Assembly (NCBI GenBank): GCA_001599975.1
Contig: BCIO01000002.1
Span: forward strand, 2,119,883 to 2,183,882
Origin: Cystobasidiopsis lactophilus
Lineage: Eukaryota; Basidiomycota; Agaricostilbomycetes; Agaricostilbales; Chionosphaeraceae
DNA: 64,000 bases
Reading direction: 5' to 3'
Below, piece after piece: positions 12,068 to 23,536 of the stretch; positions within the stretch are counted from its first letter, which is position 1; each line of letters starts with the position of its first letter. The notes beneath the pieces are model-generated. The model saw only the letters and a list, made by a program, of their open reading frames with translations. It ran no database searches and was not told the DNA's origin. Position numbers and translations under genes: made by a program.

Positions 12068-12505
12068 GTTGTGTGTGTGGTCGTCGCCTTTGGGGAAAGT
12101 AAACGCAGGCCTTATCTTGGATCCGTGAGCTCGAGTCGGTTGCACCGTGACATGCCGAACGGCCGCCCAGGGGGGTTGATTCTTCGACGCGGCGGCTGAC
12201 ACCCTCCCACGATAGTAGCGAGATTTTCTACATTGCTCGTGCCGAAGCCTGGGAGCTTTCGCTGGGACGGCCACCATCAATTTTGGCGCCCGGTGCGCCA
12301 AATCAGGCCCGGCAGGCTGCCAGCCGCCATGGATCTCGTGGCTTTTGCTTCATAACGCTTTTTCAATTGTGTGAGGCGCGCTTGGTCGAGAGGAACTTCG
12401 GTGGTGGAGGGCTCGCAAGCCTTGTTCGCCACTGCATTTCACTTGCCGGCTAACTTCTGGTGGCGGCTTCCTTTCTTTCTTCCCTTTTGATCAACCGCAC
12501 CAATA
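12068..12505. promoter_or_regulatory. Divergent promoter region, amine oxidase / aldo-keto reductase
   Basis: This 438-bp spacer lies between opposite start codons. It contains pyrimidine-rich sequence (ctttctttcttccctttt, around 12471-12489) just before the reductase ATG. I recognise no specific operator. Confidence 0.45.
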
Positions 12506-13840
12506 ATGTTTCCGGAATACACGCTGCGCGATGGGTATAAAATTCCGTGAGTTGATCAAAGATGTTTCGCTTGCCACCACACCAATTGCTCTCGAGACAG
12601 TGGAATCGCTTTCGGAACGTCAGTTAATGTCCTTTAGGTATCCGGTCAAAGAGCTTCGACCTAAAGAGAGGTCCGCAGATGGACAGCCGGCTCTGGGCAG
12701 ACTGTCTCCGACCAAGTCGAACTTGCCATCGACGTCGGATTTTCCCATATTGACACGGCTCAGGTGTACCGCAACGAAGCTGAGTGTGGAGCCGGTAAGG
12801 AATGTATCTCTTGTTGTGCCGAGGTCGCTAACAGCCCCCCAATAGGCATTCGAGCCAGCGGGCTCGCCCGCCAAGACCTCTACCTTACGACCAAATGGTC
12901 CGGCACAGACGGAAAAGACATGCTTCAGTCCATTGACGAGTCCCTGTCATATCTGGGGGTGAAGCAGGTCGATCTGGTCAGTGCACTGTGCCTCTACTCG
13001 GACGTCCATCCATTTGCTGAACAAGCCACCTCAGTACCTCATTCACCAGAAACCACTCCTCAAAGGAGACCCTGCTGGCACATGGCGGCAGTTCCTCGAG
13101 ATCAAGAAAGCTGGCAAGACTCGCTCCGTTGGCGTTAGCAACTTTGGCATCCCCGAGCTGGAGGCCATCCGCCAAGCCAATCTCGAAATGCCCGTCGTCA
13201 ACCAAATTCGTCTTCAGTGTGTTTCTTCACTGTCTTTACTCGGGCACGTTCTAATTTGCGTAAAGTCCATATCTTTATGCGGAGAATGCCGAACTGCTCA
13301 ATTGTTAGTAGCTCTTCTCGCGAACTGTTTCGCCTGCTGACCGAGTACGTTGGTAAGACCACGAGAAGCACGGCATAATCACCGAGGCATACTCGTAAGC
13401 TTGTGTTAAGTTTAAGAAGATCTTGCCACTCAGGCCGTGCTGGTGGCAGCTGCTTGATCCCTCTGACGCACATGCCTGGCGGTCCACTGGACAAGCCCGT
13501 GCAAAAGATTGCCTCAAGATACAATGTTGATCCTGCCGAGGTATACATGGCTTGGTGCAGAGCCAAAGGAGCCATTGTGGTGACGTTAGTGGCTTCCCGA
13601 CCTTCTCCGGGTAGCGTCATGCGACTGAAACGCCCACACAGGACATCGCGCCAAAGGAGCCGACTGGAGGGGTACTTGCACGCCGGCAGCCTGGACCTCA
13701 CTTCAGAAGAAGTGGACACCATTGATGACGCCGGCCGCAACTCATACTACTTGCACCAGATCAGGACCCGAGGATGGATTGCTGTGGCCTGCGCAAGTAT
13801 CTTTGGCGCATTGGAACTCTTGCGACAGTACAAATATTGA
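12506..13840 (+). CDS. Aldo-keto reductase with C-terminal hydrophobic tail
   Basis: Nine exons join to MFPEYTLRDGYKIPGIAFGT...VELAIDVGFSHIDTAQVYRN, the AKR barrel start with catalytic Asp and Tyr in IDTAQVY. The Lys lies in LYLTTKWSG and the His in DLYLIHQKPL. GKTRSVGVSNFGIPELEAI and VNQIRLHPYLYAEN follow, then HGIITEAYS and VQKIASRYNVDPAEVYMAW. The enzyme would reduce aldehydes or ketones with NAD(P)H. The end is unusual: after the barrel the frame continues RGWIAVACASIFGALELL and RQYKY before TGA. That is a 16-17 residue hydrophobic segment suited to a tail anchor. The gene shares its promoter region with the amine oxidase, whose product is an aldehyde, so the two may act in sequence (inference). 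Confidence 0.86.
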
Positions 13841-14361
13841 GAGGGATGCGCAAGGGATTGGGAATGGGATGGGGCTAGGCGGCTGGCCCCAGAAGCTTTG
13901 CCGTGCTGCTCCAAGGAGTATTGGAATGCCACTGACAAGCCTCGTAACTCTTCTACAAAGACATCCCGCGTCTCTACTGCATTTTAGTCCCAAAAGTTTT
14001 GCCACCGTGCTCCCTCTGCAGTTTGCCGCCTGATACTGTACACCTCCACGAACGGCGATCGCCACTTTGAAAACTCCTGCGTCATTACTCGCTTTACTGC
14101 TGCATCTTATGCTTGGATCTGATAGCATTGCTTTCGGACAGCGCGAAGTTACCCGCGACTTGAAATTTTCGGAGCGAAGAGCGACTGCGTTCTTGTTGGG
14201 CCCGACAAATTATGTTGGGTAAGGCATCGTAACAATGACCCTGGCGATCACTTGTCGGCATCTCTGCCGTCCCGGCAGAGCGAGCTGGATCACTCGCGCG
14301 AGAGCGCGCTTCTGCCCTGGCTCTGCTGCGATAGAGAATCTTCCTCCATCTTGACGGTGAC
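13841..14361. other. Intergenic region, AKR to ZIFL-type MFS
   Basis: This 521-bp stretch lies between two genes on the same strand. It should hold the reductase 3' end and the transporter promoter. A perfect 10-bp palindrome GGCGATCGCC lies near 14054. I see no coding pattern. Confidence 0.45.
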
Positions 14362-16206
14362 ATGCTGTTCAAGCCCAAGTCTACGGAAGGCGAGCGCCAG
14401 CCCCTCCTATCTGACCGGGTGGAGGAAGCGAGTTCCAAGGCCGACTCCGACCAGAGCATCACTCCCCTTCCGAAAGGACAGATTGCACTCTTGACTTTTG
14501 TTCGAGCATGCGAACCGCTTGGCTTCTCGATATTGTTCAGCTTCATAAACCAAATGGTTTTGGACCTGGGGACTCCGGTGGAGGACGTACGTTGGTTTCG
14601 TGCGCGCCATGGTTTCGCCAGGCTGATATCGCCACCAGGTGGGCTTTTACGTCGGATGGGTAGAGTCGCTGTTCTGTGAGTATATACACTGTGGTCTCAG
14701 CGAAAGCCGCTGAGCCGGGATGTTAAGCCCTTGCCGGCATGTTCGCCGGTGAGCGCCCCAAATACGCCAGTTCTGCTTCGCAGTGCTGATCATAAGCACG
14801 AAGTCGTGCCTATTGGGATCTTGTCCGACCGATGGGGAAAAAAGAACATGCTCTTTTGGACGTTGCTCGGCGCCGCCTTCTTCACAACGCTGTTCGGCTT
14901 CTCGACTTCGGTCTTGCAGCTCCTGGTCTTTCGCGGAATAGCAGGCATCTTCAGCAGCTCAGCAGTCATAATTAGGACGCTTTTCGCTGATTTCTCTGAC
15001 AAGACCAACCAAGCCGTCGCCTTTGGATACTTCTCTCTGGCGTGGAATCTCAGCCTCTGTGTCGGGCCCGCCATCGGTAGGTGCCAATCCCTGCAGTTCC
15101 TCTGGTAGTCCTGACACTCGGGAGTAATGTGTCAGGCGGCTTCTTTTCCGAACCCGAGAAACAGATGCCCAGCACATTTGGCCGGATCCAATTGCTGAGA
15201 GACTTCCCGTTTGCCCTCCCTTGCATCATCGCCAGCGCCATGATGGTCCTATCGGCCTTGCTCTGTGCTGCTTTTCTTAGAGTGGTACGTCTCAGCTCAC
15301 TTTTCCGGGCACACCTATTGACGGCTGCTTCAGCCCCCAGCCAAAGAGGCGGCTCAGCGAGACAAGAACCCGTTCGCCGCTGTTATCAACAAGGAGACCG
15401 CCAAGCTTTTTCTGGTCTACTTCTTTGTGTGTACCTCCCGAGGCCAGTGGCTCTCATCGCTGAAGATAGTTGCCCAGATCTACGTCCAGGCATTCGGGTT
15501 CACTGCTCTTATGCCATGCAAGTCACTATTACGAGACTTAAGGCCAAAGAACTGACCTTCCTGCAGTGTGGCAATTTACGCCCGTCAAGCTGGGCGGCCT
15601 GAACTTCTCTCCGAGTCAAATCGCCACTTTCGTTTCTGCGCAAGCGGTGTGCCAATCCGTTTGGCTTCTGGTGATCATGCCACCACTTGTCCGGCGCTTC
15701 GGCAACTGGAACCTTACCATGGCGTGCTCTGCGGCTCGGCCGTTCTTCTTTGTTCTTCCGCTGCTGGCTAGCTGGGCCGCACTAGAGGGCAACTGGACGG
15801 CAACATGGGCAGTGTTGGGCTTCACGACGATATTTGGGGCCGCGGTCGGCACGACGAACAGCAAGTCATTCCTGCTCCGAGCCTGGAAGGAGGGGTCTGA
15901 TCAAATCACGAATCAAACAGCCACAATACAGCTGATTATAAACCTCTACGCGCCACCTGGAACTTTGGGAACCATCAACGGCATGACTCTCAGCTTGAAC
16001 GCTTTCCTTCGGTATGCCAGAACTTGACACCTTGACTCGGGCGGTGCACTGACCAAACTATCCCTAGCGCTACTGCACCCCCTGCTATTACATCCATCTT
16101 CGCCCTTGGCGTTAACTCCAATATTGTCTACCTTGGGTGGTTCAACATGATCCTTTTGGCTTGTATCGCTTTGCCTGTCAGCTTTCTTCTGCCGCGAGTA
16201 GACTGA
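14362..16206 (+). CDS. MFS transporter, ZIFL / YCR023C-like group
   Basis: The start is MLFKPKSTEGERQPLLSD and the stop follows CIALPVSFLLPRVD. TM1 lies in LLTFVRACEPLGFSILFSFI. The motif-A loop is IGILSDRWGKKNMLFWTLLG, followed by STSVLQLLVFRGIAGIFSSS and FGYFSLAWNLSLCVGPAIG. This arrangement matches the fungal zinc-induced-facilitator-like DHA1 branch. The later half has VWLLVIMPPLVRRFGNWNL-type helices and a last exon VNSNIVYLGWFNMILLACIA. It is probably a plasma- or vacuolar-membrane exporter; the substrate is unknown. Roughly eight short introns interrupt it; those around 14.65-14.75 kb and 15.3-15.5 kb are placed only roughly. The family is commonly found near catabolic or secondary-metabolite genes, which fits the neighbours. 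Confidence 0.8.
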
Positions 16207-16349
16207 AACCGAGCTGGTGTGGCGTCATTTGCATTGTTAGCACATCATAGACTCAACCCTCGAGCCGTAGCATTAATCGGTGTCAGCGCACACTTCTGTA
16301 AAATGCAAAGCGTGATAGAAATCTATGTATTTTTGCGGTCACGAGGCAT

Positions 16350-17803
16350 CTATTTGGCGCTGTGAATATGTGAATTCAGAGGCACGCTTATGAGCCGGCC
16401 CCTTCCAGCGAAACGAGGCGGCGGGCTCACCGATAGTACACGCCTTGGGGAAAAGCCTCCGTGGAGAGCACGCCAATGTCGCTCTTGCCGTACATGTTGT
16501 TGAGAGTGCCTTCTCCCGCATACAGGCGTGCCATATTTTGCTTGAAGCACTCGATGCCTCTGATGAACTGCTCCGCCCAGTTCGTCACTGATAAGGCGAA
16601 ACAGACAGCAAATGACGCACGTATTTGGCGCTTGCGCCGGACATGTGCGGGTAAATGAGGACGTTGGGCAACTTGTAGAGAGGGTGTCCAGTAGGCAGAG
16701 GCTCTGGGACAGTCACGCTGGACACGCGATGAATAAAGAATCGCTATCGCCCAATGGAAGCCGCTCACTCGAGAGAAGCGCTCCCCAGCTGAAGCTTTCC
16801 CGTGCTGCTGTCGGTTCCATCCGTCTTGGATCCGGCTTCGAGCGCCGCCACCAGCTTTTCCTGATCGGCGGTCCCGCCGCGTCCCACATTTACGAAAACA
16901 GCGTTGTTCTTGCAGGCTTTGATGGCGTCTTCGTCGATGAGATCAACTGTCGCTTTTGAAAGGGGCACCGTAGAGACGACGACGTCGCATTGGGAGAGCA
17001 TTTCATGCAAAGACGATTTGTCCGTCGTCGCATACCATGCGTCAGGGATAGTGCCGTCAGGGTCGCCAGTGTTCGGCACCTGCGGAAAGCTTGGTTAGCG
17101 GATCACAATAACACTCGAGGAAGCATACCAAAAAGCCGTGAGCAGCAACCTGCTTGCCGTCGCGGGTCCCAGCAAGGATGCGCGAGCCGAACGCCTGGTA
17201 CAGCCGAGCACACTCTCTTGCAATGTGTCCATAGCCAATGATGCCAACCGTCATGTCTCGTAGCTCCTTGATGAAGAAGCCGGTCTCCGGGCTGACCTCG
17301 GAGTGCTTGGCCCATCGGTGCTCGGTGCGGGCAATCGCATCAAACATTTGCAGTCGGTGCAAAAGCACGATCGTGGTGGACACAACGTGCTCTCCAATGG
17401 GGGAGACATGCAAGCCGGAGGAGCTGGAGATGGTCAAGGGGATGTTGCATGGGCGGGGGAGCTTCGCCCAGAATTCGGTCTTGGTGACGCTGTTCCAGCC
17501 GGCGGAGAGAACTGCACCGGGACTGGTCAGAGGGGTAACATGCAGAACAATGGACTTACTTTGGATGTGCTTAAGTCTGGGCACCTGGTCGCGAGACTTC
17601 CACCTGGCTGGCATGCCAAAGGCCAGCAGGACATCAATCTCTGCATCTAGCTCCTCTGGCGGCAAGACATCTTCGGGAGTCGGGTTGAAGAAGTCGTATG
17701 GGTAGTAGTGGACTACCTCGAACATCTTCTTCAAATCGTCCACGAGCGAGACCGGCTGCAAGGGCGCGGTGATAACGAGCGTTTTGAATTCGTCCTGGCC
17801 CAT
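16350..17803 (-). CDS. D-isomer-specific 2-hydroxyacid dehydrogenase
   Basis: The start ATG is 17803 (MGQDEFKTLVITAPLQPVSL). The Rossmann motif is MTVGIIGYGHIARECARLY. The catalytic Arg lies in AVFVNVGRGGTADQEKLV. Spliced DVTVPEPLPTGHPLYKLPNV supplies the acidic residue region, and VLIYPHMSGAS the catalytic His. The enzyme reduces 2-oxo-acids or oxidises D-2-hydroxyacids with NAD(P). The 3' end has two readings. Unspliced, TAT CGG TGA stops at 16427. That TGA sits in a good splice donor (CG|GTGAGC). Using it with an acceptor at tattcacag gives ...YYRAK and TAG at 16350; I prefer the latter. It is divergent from the second amidase across a 230-bp spacer. Confidence 0.82.
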
Positions 17804-18033
17804 TTTGTTGTAGGTCCGCAGAAATTGTTTTTAGAAAGAGAGGTGGTGGTGGGAGTTGAAAAGATCGGAAAGAAAGCAACGCGGCTAGGGTTGATTCGCC
17901 CGCCCAAGCAAGAAGCGCTCGCACGGCACGGCAGGCCTCGGCACAGCTAAATGAGCTCTTACTGAACGCGCATATTGGTGGCTTTGATATGTGCGGTATC
18001 GTGCAGTCTGAACATTCTCATAAACCCCCACGA
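17804..18033. promoter_or_regulatory. Divergent promoter, hydroxyacid dehydrogenase / amidase 2
   Basis: This is a 230-bp spacer between opposite start codons. If the amidase starts at the upstream in-frame ATG (17989), it shrinks to 185 bp. No operator was recognised. Confidence 0.4.
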
Positions 18034-20375
18034 ATGGCAGGCAAACAAGAGCATTGGCAAGGTAATTTAGCAACTTTTGTCGAGACCGCCGAAAAGAGCA
18101 GCAAAGGTTTAACACTTCGTGAGGCAGTCCGGGCAGCGGCCAAAAAACTCGATCAGCAGCAAAAGATACAGAGGACTGGTTGGGCGACAGAGCAAGACGG
18201 CGAAGAGGCCGGGCCATCGAGGCCGCCACCCATCCAACGAATCGGCCGCTTTTTGAGCAGCAAGGATCTGGAGATCACCGAAGTCGCCGACATCTCTACG
18301 CTGCTTCTGAACATCCGAAATCGAGTGTGGTCGGCAGAAGACGTGCTTTTGTCGTTTGCAAAGCGAGCAATCCACGCCCAACAGCTGGTGGGCAGAAGCA
18401 ACCTCTGCTTCGTCCGACGGGCTGACCTCTGCGTGACTCAGTGCAACTGCCTCACTGAAATCTTCATCGATGAGGCCCTTGAGCGAGCTCGCGAGCTTGA
18501 CAATTTTCAAGCGGAGACTGGCGACGTAGTTGGCCCTCTTCAGTAGGAGCTTGCATTCGCTAACAGTGCGCAGACGGTCCTGATTTCTGCCTATTTCAGT
18601 GGTCTACCGATAAGTCTGAAAGACCAGGTCAATGTAAAGGGCGTCGAGACGACCATGGGTACGTTGCTGCCCGAATTTTGGTCGACCCGCATCGCTGAAA
18701 GGTGCAGGCTACGTTGGCTGGATCGGCCGAATGGCCAGCCAGGATTCTGTCATAGCGACCCTTTTGAAGAAGCAGGGAGCTGTCTTTTATGTCAAGACCA
18801 ATGTGCCCCAAGCCTTGATGGTTTGTTCCCTCGTTTCCCGCCGATCCCTTGCCCTCATCCGCTCGATCCTCCAGTATAGCAAGAACTTCAACAACGTATG
18901 GGGACAGACAATCCACCCTCTCAACCCAGTCCTTTCTTGCGGCGGGTCCTCAGGTGGCGAAGGCGCACTAATAGCTCTTCGCGGAAGCATCCTGGGCGTT
19001 GGCTCAGACCTCGGAGGAAGCATCAGAACGTACGTGAAACCATATACATGAGTGACCCGGCTGAACTGCGGCATGACTAGGCCTGCTGCTTACCACGGGC
19101 TGTACGGACTGCGGCCCTCATACAACCGCCTGCCATACAGCGGTGTTGCCAATTCAATGGAGGGTCAGGACAGCATACCGAGTGTCATTGGACCACTTTC
19201 AGTGTCCATCGACGGTGAGTTCTTTGCCGGTTGGGGGTCGGCGCCACTCACTCGCTTGTAGGACTGCGCCTTTTCACAAAGTCCGTCCTAGATGCCCGCC
19301 CTTGGTTGTATGACCCGATGGTTATTCGGATGCCATGGGACGAGGAAGCGTATCAGCTTCGTGATCACGGGGGACACAAGGCCAGGCTTTGTTTTGCGCT
19401 TCTTTGGGACGATGGAGTGGCCAAGCCGCAGGTGTGCTTCTGCACCCACTGGATGTCCCGCGGATTAGCTAAATAAGTTACAGCCCCCTTACATTCGAGC
19501 TTTGGGCATGGCCAAAGCAGCGCTGGAGAAGGCTGGGCATTTGGTCTTGGACTGGGTGCCCTTCGACCATGCCCGCTCCGGCTCACTCATCATCGACTTT
19601 TTTAATGCGGACGGAGACGCAGACATTGAAACCGACTGCGCATTGTCCGGCGAGCCAAATTTGTGCAAGACTGGGGCAGGTGCGCGGTGTCTTTTCTTGT
19701 AGCTTGCACACTTCTGAGACAACGCCCACCACAGCACACATCAAAACACACGACTGGTGGCAGCTTTGTAGATCAAGGACAGCGCACATCAAGAACCAGC
19801 TGGATCATTGGCAGGCTACAGCCACACGGACGGGCACCGGCCGCCCCGTCGACTGCATTATTACGCCGACCAGCACAAATTGCCCGCAGCCGGTGGGAGA
19901 GAAGCGATACATTCACTATACATCTTTCTGCAGTAGGCTACAGATCCCTTACTATAAATTGTGATTCACACTGTGAACCGTGGACCAGATCTTGCAGACT
20001 ACGGTGAGCCGTCACTCTTTTGCTGGGCTGCATGCTGTCACTCACCAGGATTCAGTCGCTGCTGTCTTCCCAGTGACTACCGTTCAGCAGAGTGACTCTA
20101 GGCAGCCGGCTCACACTTTTCGGTCGGCTGCGGATCGAGCCGTCTACGAGCTATGTGAGGTGGCGCCCTAGCCCTCTGTTTGTAAACCACTGAACAACAT
20201 TGCAGATGACCCCGAGACCTATATAGACGCCCCTGTATCTCTACAGGCCATAGGGCAAAAGAATGAGGAGGAAGCTACCATTCGGTACACATTCGCCCTG
20301 CATACAGCTTGCTAACGCTCATGATCGAACGGCAGGATGACCGAGATAATAGTGGAAGCTCTGAGAGCAGTTTGA
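18034..20375 (+). CDS. Amidase signature family, acetamidase-like
   Basis: I start at MAGKQEHWQGNLATFVETAE (18034), where fungal acetamidases usually begin; an in-frame ATG at 17989 is possible. The triad is clear: Lys in ISLKDQVNVKGVETTMGY, the loop VLSCGGSSGGEGALIALRGS, and the nucleophile in GVGSDLGGSIR followed by TPAAYHGLYGLRPS. IPSVIGPLSVSIDGLRLFTK and VDCIITPTSTNCPQPVG are also typical. The end is IRMTEIIVEALRAV and TGA at 20373-20375. Overall it resembles AmdS-type enzymes that release ammonia from short amides. Ten or so introns are needed; the segment 19.7-20.1 kb is tentatively joined. It is a second, distinct amidase about 12 kb from the first, divergent from the dehydrogenase and convergent with the ketopantoate-reductase-like gene. 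Confidence 0.85.
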
Positions 20376-20534
20376 AATGCAAGCGTGCCATGTTTTTTGA
20401 TGAGGCCCGCATCGTCCGTGAGCCCTCAGGCAAAAACCTACAACCAGTGATCAGCTTAACCCATGCGGGCACGCCATCTAAATCTAATCCAAAACCTCTA
20501 ATGCACCACAAGAGTGGCATCGGTACATGCCATG

Positions 20535-21715
20535 TCAACAGAGCTGGTCGTGCCGCAAAGCCACTCGTGCATGCACAAGCGCGACTAGCATGGAGTTGAA
20601 CGGCGTCGCTATGCCAACCTTTTTCCCCATTTTGACAATGTAGCCGTTCAAAAAGTCACTGGGGCAAGACTTCTTGAGCGCGAGGGCGAATTGGATTTGA
20701 AGCTCACAACTCACATTTCTGTCGAGCTGGCGCCACGCTGCACGTCTTGGCCGGTTGAGGAGATGTTTTCTTCCGAAAAGGTAGCCACCTTGGCCAAGAA
20801 GTCGTCTGTCAACTGCTTCGGGTCGCCGACCGAGCCTTCCAACCCAGCCTGCTTCCTGAGAGCGTCCAGCACCGCGCAGTCCTCCTTTATGACGCTTGCT
20901 ATCAGCTCGCGGGTGTAGATGCAGCGCGCCATGACCGGGTTGTTGACATTGAGAAGAACGGCCAAAGGGTTGAGGGTGGTGTTGTCCAGCAATTTCAACT
21001 CTTGGGCGCAGCGAAATTCGGTCCAGGTGGCGACAGAAGGGTTGAGAGTGGTAAGGCCGCAGACCAGTTCGACGACAGCTTTGACAATGGGTTCTTCTGC
21101 TACGTCGTCGGGCGCCGCCATAATGACGCTGCCGTGCACCGACCAGAAAATCTCCAAGTTCGGCCGAGGCCGCGTCAAGTTGGCGCCCTGCTGGATGGAG
21201 AAGAGGACGAAGAGAGGCGAAAAGTCGGGAAAGAAGGCCGTTTTGAGCTCCTCTTGTATGCCCATGCCGTTCTGCAGACAGTCGGTGAGCAGACGTTCCG
21301 CCAATTCCCACCAACTTCCGCCTTACTTGCAAGAGGCCAATAACAGTGTCAGGCCCAATGAGAGGAACCAACGGCTTCATGGCTTCCATAGTAAACTGAA
21401 GCTTGGTGCAGACCAGCAGCACCTCGATCGGTGCATGAGCCACATCGGCGGAGATGCACTGGGAACGAAAGCCGGCCACACGCCCTTCGCCGCCGGACGT
21501 CTTCACGGTGATGGAGACATCTTCGATGGCCTTTTCTCGTTGAAGCAGGACGATGGACAAATCCGGGTAGGTCTTTCGAAGCTCGCTGGCGAGGAGGCAT
21601 CCAACACCACCAACTAAAAGGCCCCTTCAATACTTCAAATCCCGGACATTGCTGGCAAACACTCACCTCCTAAAATGTGGACACTCTGCACCGTCTTTTT
21701 CAATATATGCACCAT
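20535..21715 (-). CDS. Ketopantoate reductase-like protein (ApbA/PanE family)
   Basis: The start ATG is 21715; exon 1 (MVHILKKTVQSVHILG) splices to give the dinucleotide motif GVGGVGCLLASEL. The family lysine region LLVCTKLQFTMEAMKPLV is followed by LLQNGMGIQEELK. The C-terminal helical domain reads EFRCAQELKLLDNTTLNPLA and MARCIYTRELIASV. A last intron joins RGASSTE to IDFLNGYIVKMGKKVGIATP, a well-conserved PanE segment, and the stop follows VALRHDQLC. The family reduces 2-dehydropantoate to pantoate with NADPH (CoA synthesis). Many fungal paralogues in gene clusters act on other 2-oxo-acids, so the exact substrate is open. About four introns. Confidence 0.88.
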
Positions 21716-22139
21716 GTTTGGCTGCCCAGTCACAGGCGCGAAAAGACCTGCGAGCGATGCCGAAGGGCGCACTGAGAGAACGGCCGGCGTGCTGCCGAAC
21801 TCGGGGACACACTGAGCTCAGCCACGTTTTGTAGCCTGCGCTTATTGCGGGTGGATGACAATAATGCTCAGATAACGGTACCCGCGCCCTTGTGGCTCAG
21901 AGCCTGTGCGATTTTTTGGCGAGTCGAGGAGAGCGACTTCGGCATAAGTGGCGAAAATCTAGCAGGAGCGTCGTTTTGGAGCCGGCTGGGTACAACTAGA
22001 GATGCGGACTATAAGTCTCGTTTGAATGAATTGACGAATCCAATGGCCGCGGGAGCACAAGAGGCAAGGGGCACAGCGCCACCGCAGTTTCCGTCGCCAC
22101 TCAAATGGTGGTAGGATCAGGTCCGTTGCACTACGCCCC
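21716..22139. other. Intergenic region upstream of the PanE-like gene
   Basis: This 424-bp stretch contains the PanE-like promoter and the 3' region of the hydrolase. AGATAA at 21870-21875 matches the fungal GATA-factor consensus (single site, weak). No coding pattern is seen. Confidence 0.4.
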
Positions 22140-23536
22140 TTAGATGTACTTAGATATCCAAGCAATCCCCTTGGCCCAGACTTCCGGCGCTTCGGGAGCT
22201 AGGTCCTTCATGTCAGGCAGAACGCGAAGGCCGTGCTCGCAGTTGGGCACGACAATGTAGTCGTGCGGGATGTCGTACTTTTGCAATGCTTTGAGAACGC
22301 ACTGCAAGGGCCAATAGTCAGCATATGCATCGTCAGCCCCCGTGCACTTCGCACACACCTGGCTATCGTAGAGAGGGACAGAAGTGTCTTCCTCGCCGTG
22401 GATGAGCATGGTGGCTGGCAGGCGGTCAAAGTAGTACTGCGGGAATAGAGGCCGGTGCTTCTCTGGAATGGCCGCCATGCGTTCCGAGTGAGGCAGAGCT
22501 GCCACCTTCTTGGTGATGCCTTCCTCTCCCGTGAAGAAGTCGAGGTAAGACCCTTCACAGAGCCAGACGTTGTACAGCCAGCCTCGCTTGTTGACGTCGC
22601 CGCCCGGGATGCCAACGACTGCCAGCGAATTGAGCACTGCGGCCAAGGCGCATCGTGAGAGCAGGAACCCTTACTCGGAGCAGCAACGACAGGATCCTGA
22701 GGAACCTCCATCAAATGCGCGACGTCCTTGCGAGTGTGGTAGCCTCCGTTGAACCGGATCCCGTTAGGATGGGGCTCCGACCAATGGGGGCTCAGGTAGT
22801 CCCCGCCCATGCCAAAGAGAGACACAACAGCTTTAGGTTTGGGCTCGACGCTGATGGCATACAGGTAGCTCAGGTAACCTCCGCAGCTGTTGTGTGTGAG
22901 AGAGAGAGACAGAGAGTGAGAGAGATTGCAACGTTGAGCCTCCGGCTCGAAATTTGCCACCAAAAATTGGGTCACCCACCTGGCCCCGGAAGTAGCAACG
23001 CGAAACATGTCCAATGTGCATCCTTCAGGCAAGTATGCCTTCATGTTTTCAGGGTCGAGCAAGAAGGACTGGAGCGATAAAACGTCCTCGAGAATCTCGT
23101 GGCCGTCCGCCTGGCGAAGCTCGATTTCAACTTGTGCCCTGGAGGCAACCGGCCATTTGCTCACCGGCAATAGCATCCGATAATCAGCAGTGATGAAGGC
23201 CCAGCCATTGGCGATGCAACCATCTTCGGCAGGTTGAGCGCAAGATCCGTTTTCACCTCGAATTTCGATAAGTCTTCACCTTTCAACCAGTGTCCAAATG
23301 TGCGACAGTTCTCGCCTGAAGTTTGATGTTTCAGCGATGGTGAAGCTTGGCAATGCGCCATAGCGCCAGAGCCCGCACTGACCTCTGGCGCCGTTCACGA
23401 GACCACCGGAATGCCACCAAACGACCAGTGGCGTTTTTCGGCCAGCTTGATCGTCGCCAATGTACAAATCAAGCTCCAAATCGATTCCAGGCTTCTGTGC
23501 GAAGCGAATGTTCTTCGTGACTAGTTGCTTGGCCAT
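22140..23536 (-). CDS. Alpha/beta hydrolase (esterase/lipase-like)
   Basis: The start ATG is 23536 (MAKQLVTKNIRFAQKPGIDL) and the stop follows GIAWISKYI. The oxyanion region is PLVVWWHSGGLVNGARG. Splicing FRVATSGA to SCGGYLSYLYAISVEPKP creates the nucleophile elbow G-A-S-C-G. The Asp lies in MLIHGEEDTSVPLYDSQ and the His in PNCEHGLRVLPD, so the triad is complete. The intron inside the elbow (22887-22979) has a long CT/CA simple-sequence tract before its acceptor. The family hydrolyses small esters or deacylates metabolites (for example BD-FAE, kynurenine formamidase relatives); the substrate is unknown. It is divergent from the sugar transporter over about 508 bp. Confidence 0.83.
22891..22925. 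repeat. (TG)n(AG)n microsatellite inside an intron
   Basis: TG and AG dinucleotide runs on the + strand. Read on the coding (minus) strand, this is the pyrimidine tract directly upstream of the 3' splice site that builds the hydrolase active-site elbow. Confidence 0.8.
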
